Positions 59,656-64,000 of a DNA stretch of 64,000 nt are shown here, one piece after another. The notes beneath the pieces are model-generated. The model was not told where the DNA came from and ran no database searches. It was given only the letters and a program-made list of their open reading frames with translations. Positions within the stretch are counted from its first letter, which is position 1, and each line of letters opens with the position of its first letter. The DNA is from Acheta domesticus (Eukaryota; Arthropoda; Insecta; Orthoptera; Gryllidae). Location: positions 103,319,271-103,383,270 of the forward strand of contig JAHLJT010008756.1 of the NCBI GenBank assembly GCA_031308135.1. The letters are read 5' to 3'. The translations under genes were made by a program, and so were the position numbers.

Positions 59656-60245
59656 TTGGCGGCGGCGGACGCCTTGGGCTTGGCGGAGGGCGGGCGCGTG
59701 CGGAAGGCGGCGACGCCGCCCACTGCGCCGGCGAGCCCCGAGCGCGCCGAGGGCGGGCGCGAGGGCGGGCGCGAGGAGGGCGGGGTGCCGGCGGGGCCTC
59801 CGGCGCGGAAGGCCGACGCGCCGCCCAGGGCGCCGGCCAGCGCGCCCATCTTGGCGGCGGAGGGCGGGCGGGAGGGCGGGCGCGACGACGGGGGCGTGCC
59901 GGCGCCGCGGAAGGCCGACACGCCGCTGAGGGCGCCGGCGATGTGCGCGCCCTTCGCCGAGGGCGGCCGCGAGGGCGGGCGGGAGCCCGGGGGCGTGGCC
60001 GCGCCGCCTCCGCCCCCGCCCGCGCGGAACGCGCCCATGCCCGCGAGGGCCCCGGCGAGGTGCGCGCCCTTGGCGGCGGAGGGCGGGCGCGAGGGCGGCT
60101 GCGCGACGCTGCCGCCGCCGGGCGAGGCCCCCGTGCGGAACGCCGCCGCCCCGCCCACCGCCGCCATCGCCCCCGACCGCGGCCGCCCGCCGCCCCGGCC
60201 CGGGGACACCGCCGCCTCCTCTTCGGCGTCCAGCTCGGCGGCGGC
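59656..60245 (-). CDS. Internal exon A of the repeat-protein gene, five tandem protein repeats
   Basis: The acceptor TTGCTTCCGCAG ends at 60246 and the donor GTGAGT is at 59655-59650. The exon is 590 bp, starts in phase 0 and ends with two bases. It encodes residues 1-196 of the joined product plus part of residue 197. After an acidic start (ELDAEEE) the exon consists of tandem units. Each has a core of the type AGALxGVxAFRxG followed by TPPSSRPPSRPPSA. Ala-Phe-Arg falls at residues 35, 72, 111, 145 and 180, giving spacings of 37, 39, 34 and 35. The linkers carry RPPSRPPS, which contains PxxP with flanking Arg, an SH3-ligand-like pattern (inference). No transmembrane segment or enzyme motif is present. 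GC is very high, and the complementary strand shows long frames that are shadows. I do not recognise the family; a cytoskeletal, scaffold or channel-tail protein are guesses only. Confidence 0.9.
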
Positions 60246-63200
60246 CTGCGGAAGCAACGATGCGTCACCGCGGGCCCGCCTCCCGCACGTCTTGCCTGCG
60301 CCGACGACCTGCCATCCGTTGTCAACTACTCCAAGGAAAATAACAATGAAAGGCTCTTGATACCAGTAGACTTGCCAATCTCCGCGAGCATTTCATTCGT
60401 AAATCATGTTCCTAACTTTGTTTCTTTTGGAGGGAAATTTGTTCTTTTTGAATGTTTATGATGTTCTTTTTAGGGTGGAATGAAATTGCACAGGATATCC
60501 GTGTTCGCAGTGAAAATATTTTGAAGAATATGCCTTCTCGTTTCCCACTATGAGTGATGAGAATCTTCTCGTCAGTGTAGTGGGAAATGTATTTTCGTTT
60601 CTTTATGATGTGTAATATTGATTTTATTCAAGGATGCAAATTAGATTTTACATTGAGGTGAATCGTTGTTTACGTGAATCTCGTGTGTGAAGCATTATGA
60701 ATTCTAACGAAATTCATTATAAATTGTGAAATATAAAGAAAAAAAAGAATTATTTTTTGGAATTTGAATAACTGGAATATTTTTCTCTATGCCAAAATTT
60801 CATTTTACTTCAATTTTCGTCTTTATAAGGAAAGAAACTGTATGTAGTAGAAGAGATGTAAAGATCATAAAGTATGTACAAACCGTACAGTGGTTGTTAT
60901 TTTACTTGTTTATATTCTTGTGCTTTTGTGTTTTTTCGGACATTTATTGTTCCAGTGATACTGTAAATGAATGACGAGGGAGACCCAATATGGAACACTT
61001 GTTTACAAAGTTTTTAATTTTGGAGAGTTTCTGATATCAAATAATATTATTATTGTTTGACATCAGATGTAAAACAACCTACGGAATCATTTTCATAATT
61101 CAGGGAGATGGATGAACTATGTTGTACATTTGGCAGCAGCAGTTTATTATCTCTAGATTATTTAATTTAAAAACATAGAGACGATAACTTTTACATTTTA
61201 GAAGAAAAAATACTTTCAATGTTAATTTTTTGCACATTAAATTCGAAGTGAAAAAATCACATTCCATCTTTAGATATCCTTATCTAGAATGTACATCTCT
61301 CATCAGTGCTCATAATTAAAGGGTCATATAATGTTTCGGTGCAATGAACATCCATTATCCTTCAGACGTAATAAAATAGGAACAGAGTGCTACGTAATGA
61401 AGGTGACAATAAATCTGAATCCAACTGTATTACTGTATAGGACGTTTTATGTTTCATAATCTAGATTTATCTTTATTACTATCTCAGTTGAAATTTAACT
61501 AAAAATATAAGAATTTGTTGTGAATTTGGGTCGAAATAATTTAGTTGAATTACTGTGTTATAATTAGCGCTGTTTGGTAACATTAGAATTACTACACAAA
61601 ATTTTGTGGCCAATATATGGTCATGTTACACGCAAGCTAACCAGAATAACAATGGTTATTGCACCACCGACCTACACTGACTAGCATGTAATTCAACACC
61701 TCTTGTTTCTTTCCCATTATTGCTATTCGTGCGTATCTGCCATAGATCATATTATGCAAATGTTCGTTGAATGCTGTAGATTATTGACCATTTTGTTTTG
61801 AAGAACCTTGTCCAATCGTTTCCTGACTTGTAACATTGCGAACTACTTTTTCAGGTCGTGGGTCTGTGCACTCATAAATAGTTGATCTGATTAAAACTGT
61901 TAAAAATGATGAGTAAATCACTAATTCAACATATACTGCTGGTTCTCTTTTTTTGTTGTTTTTTGTTCATTAATTCATCATCACAAGGGTGATTGATGTT
62001 TGCTTCTCAATTATTCTTTTTTTTCAAAAATTTGTTTCGTCCTCAAATTATGAAATCATAGAAATGTAAAGATACGACACATTTTCTGGATCCATTTTTT
62101 CAACACGTTTCTGAACTGCCATTTCTTCAAGGTATCTTTCGAAGATGCACTATTTTCTTGTCAATTGAAAGGCTGCGTGGTTTTGAATGCAGAACATTTA
62201 TCGATGTATCTACATCCATTGCCATATAATTCTTCAGAATTTCGTATCTCCTTTTATTGAATTCTTGAAACTTAATCTGAAGGTAAAGGATGATGTAGGA
62301 ACTTATTTTCTGCAGTTATTCATTTATGTTTTTCTTTGTACAGAATCAATTATATCAAAATTAGTAAATTCACTGTTTACTTAAAATATTTATTAAATTC
62401 CTGAATTAAAAAACAAATGTTCATAGAGACATAAAAGTCTCTAATTCTGTGAAACATTCTAAGCCTATAATTTCAATCGCTGAATACTACAAAATGTGAA
62501 GAATTAAGTGATATCAGTATTTGGTTGTCCGGCGATTTCAATGTTTGTTCCTTTCGTGATTTCATTATTAAGTATTTTTATTTTCAAGATTTTGTTCTCC
62601 ACATTTAATGCTCACTACTTTTTGTTCGGAAAAGATTTCCCCACCATATTACTTTCACAATTAAGGGAGAAAAGGATTAAAATTTACATTTGAACTCTGA
62701 ACTAAGAAGCCTGTATAAAAGTGAGAGAACTCACTAAATTTCACTTTGTTCCGTAAACTATGAGAAGATGATTAGGCATAAAATGTAGTGTATATTCTCT
62801 ATTTTTGTCCAACTACACTTACCTGCGGCTTAAGGCGTACATGTACGACTGAGACGTAGTTCTCTGTCGAACAACTTAGACCGACGTTATTCGTGAGCCC
62901 AAGAGGCCTACATACTTTGAGATCCAAAGTAGCTCTTATGCCCGTCGGTGCATAAATTGACAGTAAAATTAGCGGTATGGAGCTAGGTTGCAACCAGATG
63001 GCGTTGATCTCAATACCTCAGAAACCCGTTGCAAAGCACTTAATCTTCCGTTCTCTCACAGCTTTCCCAAAGGTGTGGGCACCCTTGCCCCAAGCCCCGC
63101 GTTGCCCGATCGGAACTATATACGTACGTTTTTATCATTAACACATTCTCCTCCAGACACGCAGCCAACAGATGATAAGAGTGCTCATAATACAGAGAGA

Positions 63201-64000
63201 AGTGATTGAACTAAATACTTCCAAAAAACTCAAGAACAAAATTTTGACGGCTATTAGCATTTCTAAGCAATCTGCCTTCAGATCACCACATTTCACTCTG
63301 AAAATATCTCAGTATGAATCTGACCAGGATTTGGTGAATTAGGCCCCGTAAGTTTTACTTTTTTCTCTTCCTGTAACGTTAATAGCGAACACTTTAAAAA
63401 TTCCTATTAATCAAAAGACAAACAAAAATACAACCTCAGAATTAATAAAGTGATATTGATATACAATTTATTTCTACACTCGTATTAAGCAAATCAATCT
63501 TAGTATGTTGCCGAAATGTGTGTGTTTGTGTGTGTGACGACCTGAAATTTACAACTTTCAAAATCAGGGACTACCGTCCCACAGATCATTTATACCCAGG
63601 TTAGACAGGTGGTTCCGAATAAATGTTATAAACTACCAAGGCGTATAGGGAGGATGAAAAAATATCACTTTTTTTTGCTTAACAACGTGTGGTGGGAAAT
63701 GTATGATGAAGTTACTTACGTGAACCAACGCGCCCCTTTCTGACACAAGTATTCAGTGGACGTAGATTCTTGGAGAGAACCTACCCACTAACAATGAGAA
63801 TGTTCAGTTTTTGTGTTTATTGTCCAGATTTCAAAGTGTCAAAACGGGCATGGTCGTTACAAACACATCATGTAATCCTCGTTGTCGCCACTTTCAGAAA
63901 TGTTGGCAGTTAAAATTGAACAACAAATACAAAAAACACAATATTGCTACTGAATTTAGGCAGGCCGTTCCCGAAATCCTTACAGTACCGGCAGCGATTA
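60246..64000 (-). other. Upstream intron or 5' flank of the repeat-protein gene
   Basis: GC-rich for about 70 bases beyond exon A, then AT-rich. No start exon is established. The only spliceable candidate is the patch ending at 62823, listed separately. A short hairpin, TTTCCCACTA/TAGTGGGAAA, lies at about 60541-60590. A GT-rich run lies near 63517-63536. Confidence 0.6.
62823..62990 (-). other. Candidate upstream exon with consensus donor
   Basis: On the minus strand an open frame ends at CCGCAG followed by the ideal donor GTAAGT (62822-62817). The break falls between codons, phase 0, which is exactly what exon A needs from its upstream partner. The composition is balanced, unlike its surroundings. 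Against this, the open frame (ending VHVRLKPQ) is not in the Ala/Pro/Ser style of exon A, no clear acceptor or start ATG was found, and a conserved noncoding element is equally possible. Confidence 0.2.

Noticed and set aside
59614..60461. 248- and 271-codon plus-strand frames opposite exon A
   Set aside because: They are antisense shadows of the GC-rich repeat exon. The minus strand has matching splice sites and phases, whereas the plus strand has none.
1..64000. CRISPR array, bacterial operon, riboswitch or phage content
   Set aside because: Regularly spaced direct repeats with unique spacers, ribosome-binding-site-led gene strings and phage motifs are absent. The DNA is eukaryotic in structure.

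Overview
The window looks like nuclear DNA of a eukaryote, most likely an arthropod and probably an insect with a large genome (inference). AT-rich noncoding DNA makes up most of it. It is broken by short GC-rich, CpG-rich islands, tRNA-derived SINE copies, degenerate LINE pieces, DNA-transposon remnants and simple repeats. There is no bacterial-style gene packing, no operon, no CRISPR array, and no rRNA or intact tRNA gene.

One protein-coding gene is well supported. It lies on the minus strand and three internal exons are visible: 60245-59656, 58014-57645 and 48111-47813. Each has an AG acceptor and a strong GTGAGT donor, and the exon phases fit exactly (phase 2 into 1 base, then phase 0 into phase 0). 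Together they encode 419 codons plus two bases of a disordered, Ala/Gly/Pro/Ser/Arg-rich protein. It carries about eight degenerate copies of a Gly-Ala-rich core ending in Ala-Phe-Arg, separated by SRPPS-type linkers. I cannot name the family. The first and last exons are not identified; the gene probably runs past the right edge and continues left of 47813.

A second, weaker candidate is a 61-codon minus-strand ORF at 24966-24781. It starts just downstream of a small GC-rich island and may be a small protein or a first coding exon.

Layout: 1-7 kb is AT-rich with a degenerate LINE reverse-transcriptase remnant near 3.2-4.1 kb. 7-16 kb holds GC-rich and pyrimidine-rich islands with a minisatellite, a GGGGC array, a perfect 27-bp-arm palindrome and a head-to-head SINE pair. 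16-35 kb is mostly AT-rich, with a dispersed repeat family, a roughly 305-bp tandem repeat, two copies of another dispersed repeat and several regulatory-looking islands. 35.6-37.3 kb is the largest CpG-rich island and contains a TATA box and AP-1-like sites. 38.7-39.6 kb and 41.4-42.0 kb are long pyrimidine and purine tracts. 44-47.8 kb has SINE, LINE and minisatellite sequence. 47.8-60.2 kb holds the three exons, with a pogo/Tigger-like element and a hAT-like MITE inside one intron. 60-64 kb is the upstream intron or flank.

Gene-level conclusions rest on reading frames, splice-site agreement and recognised motifs only. No database search was possible.
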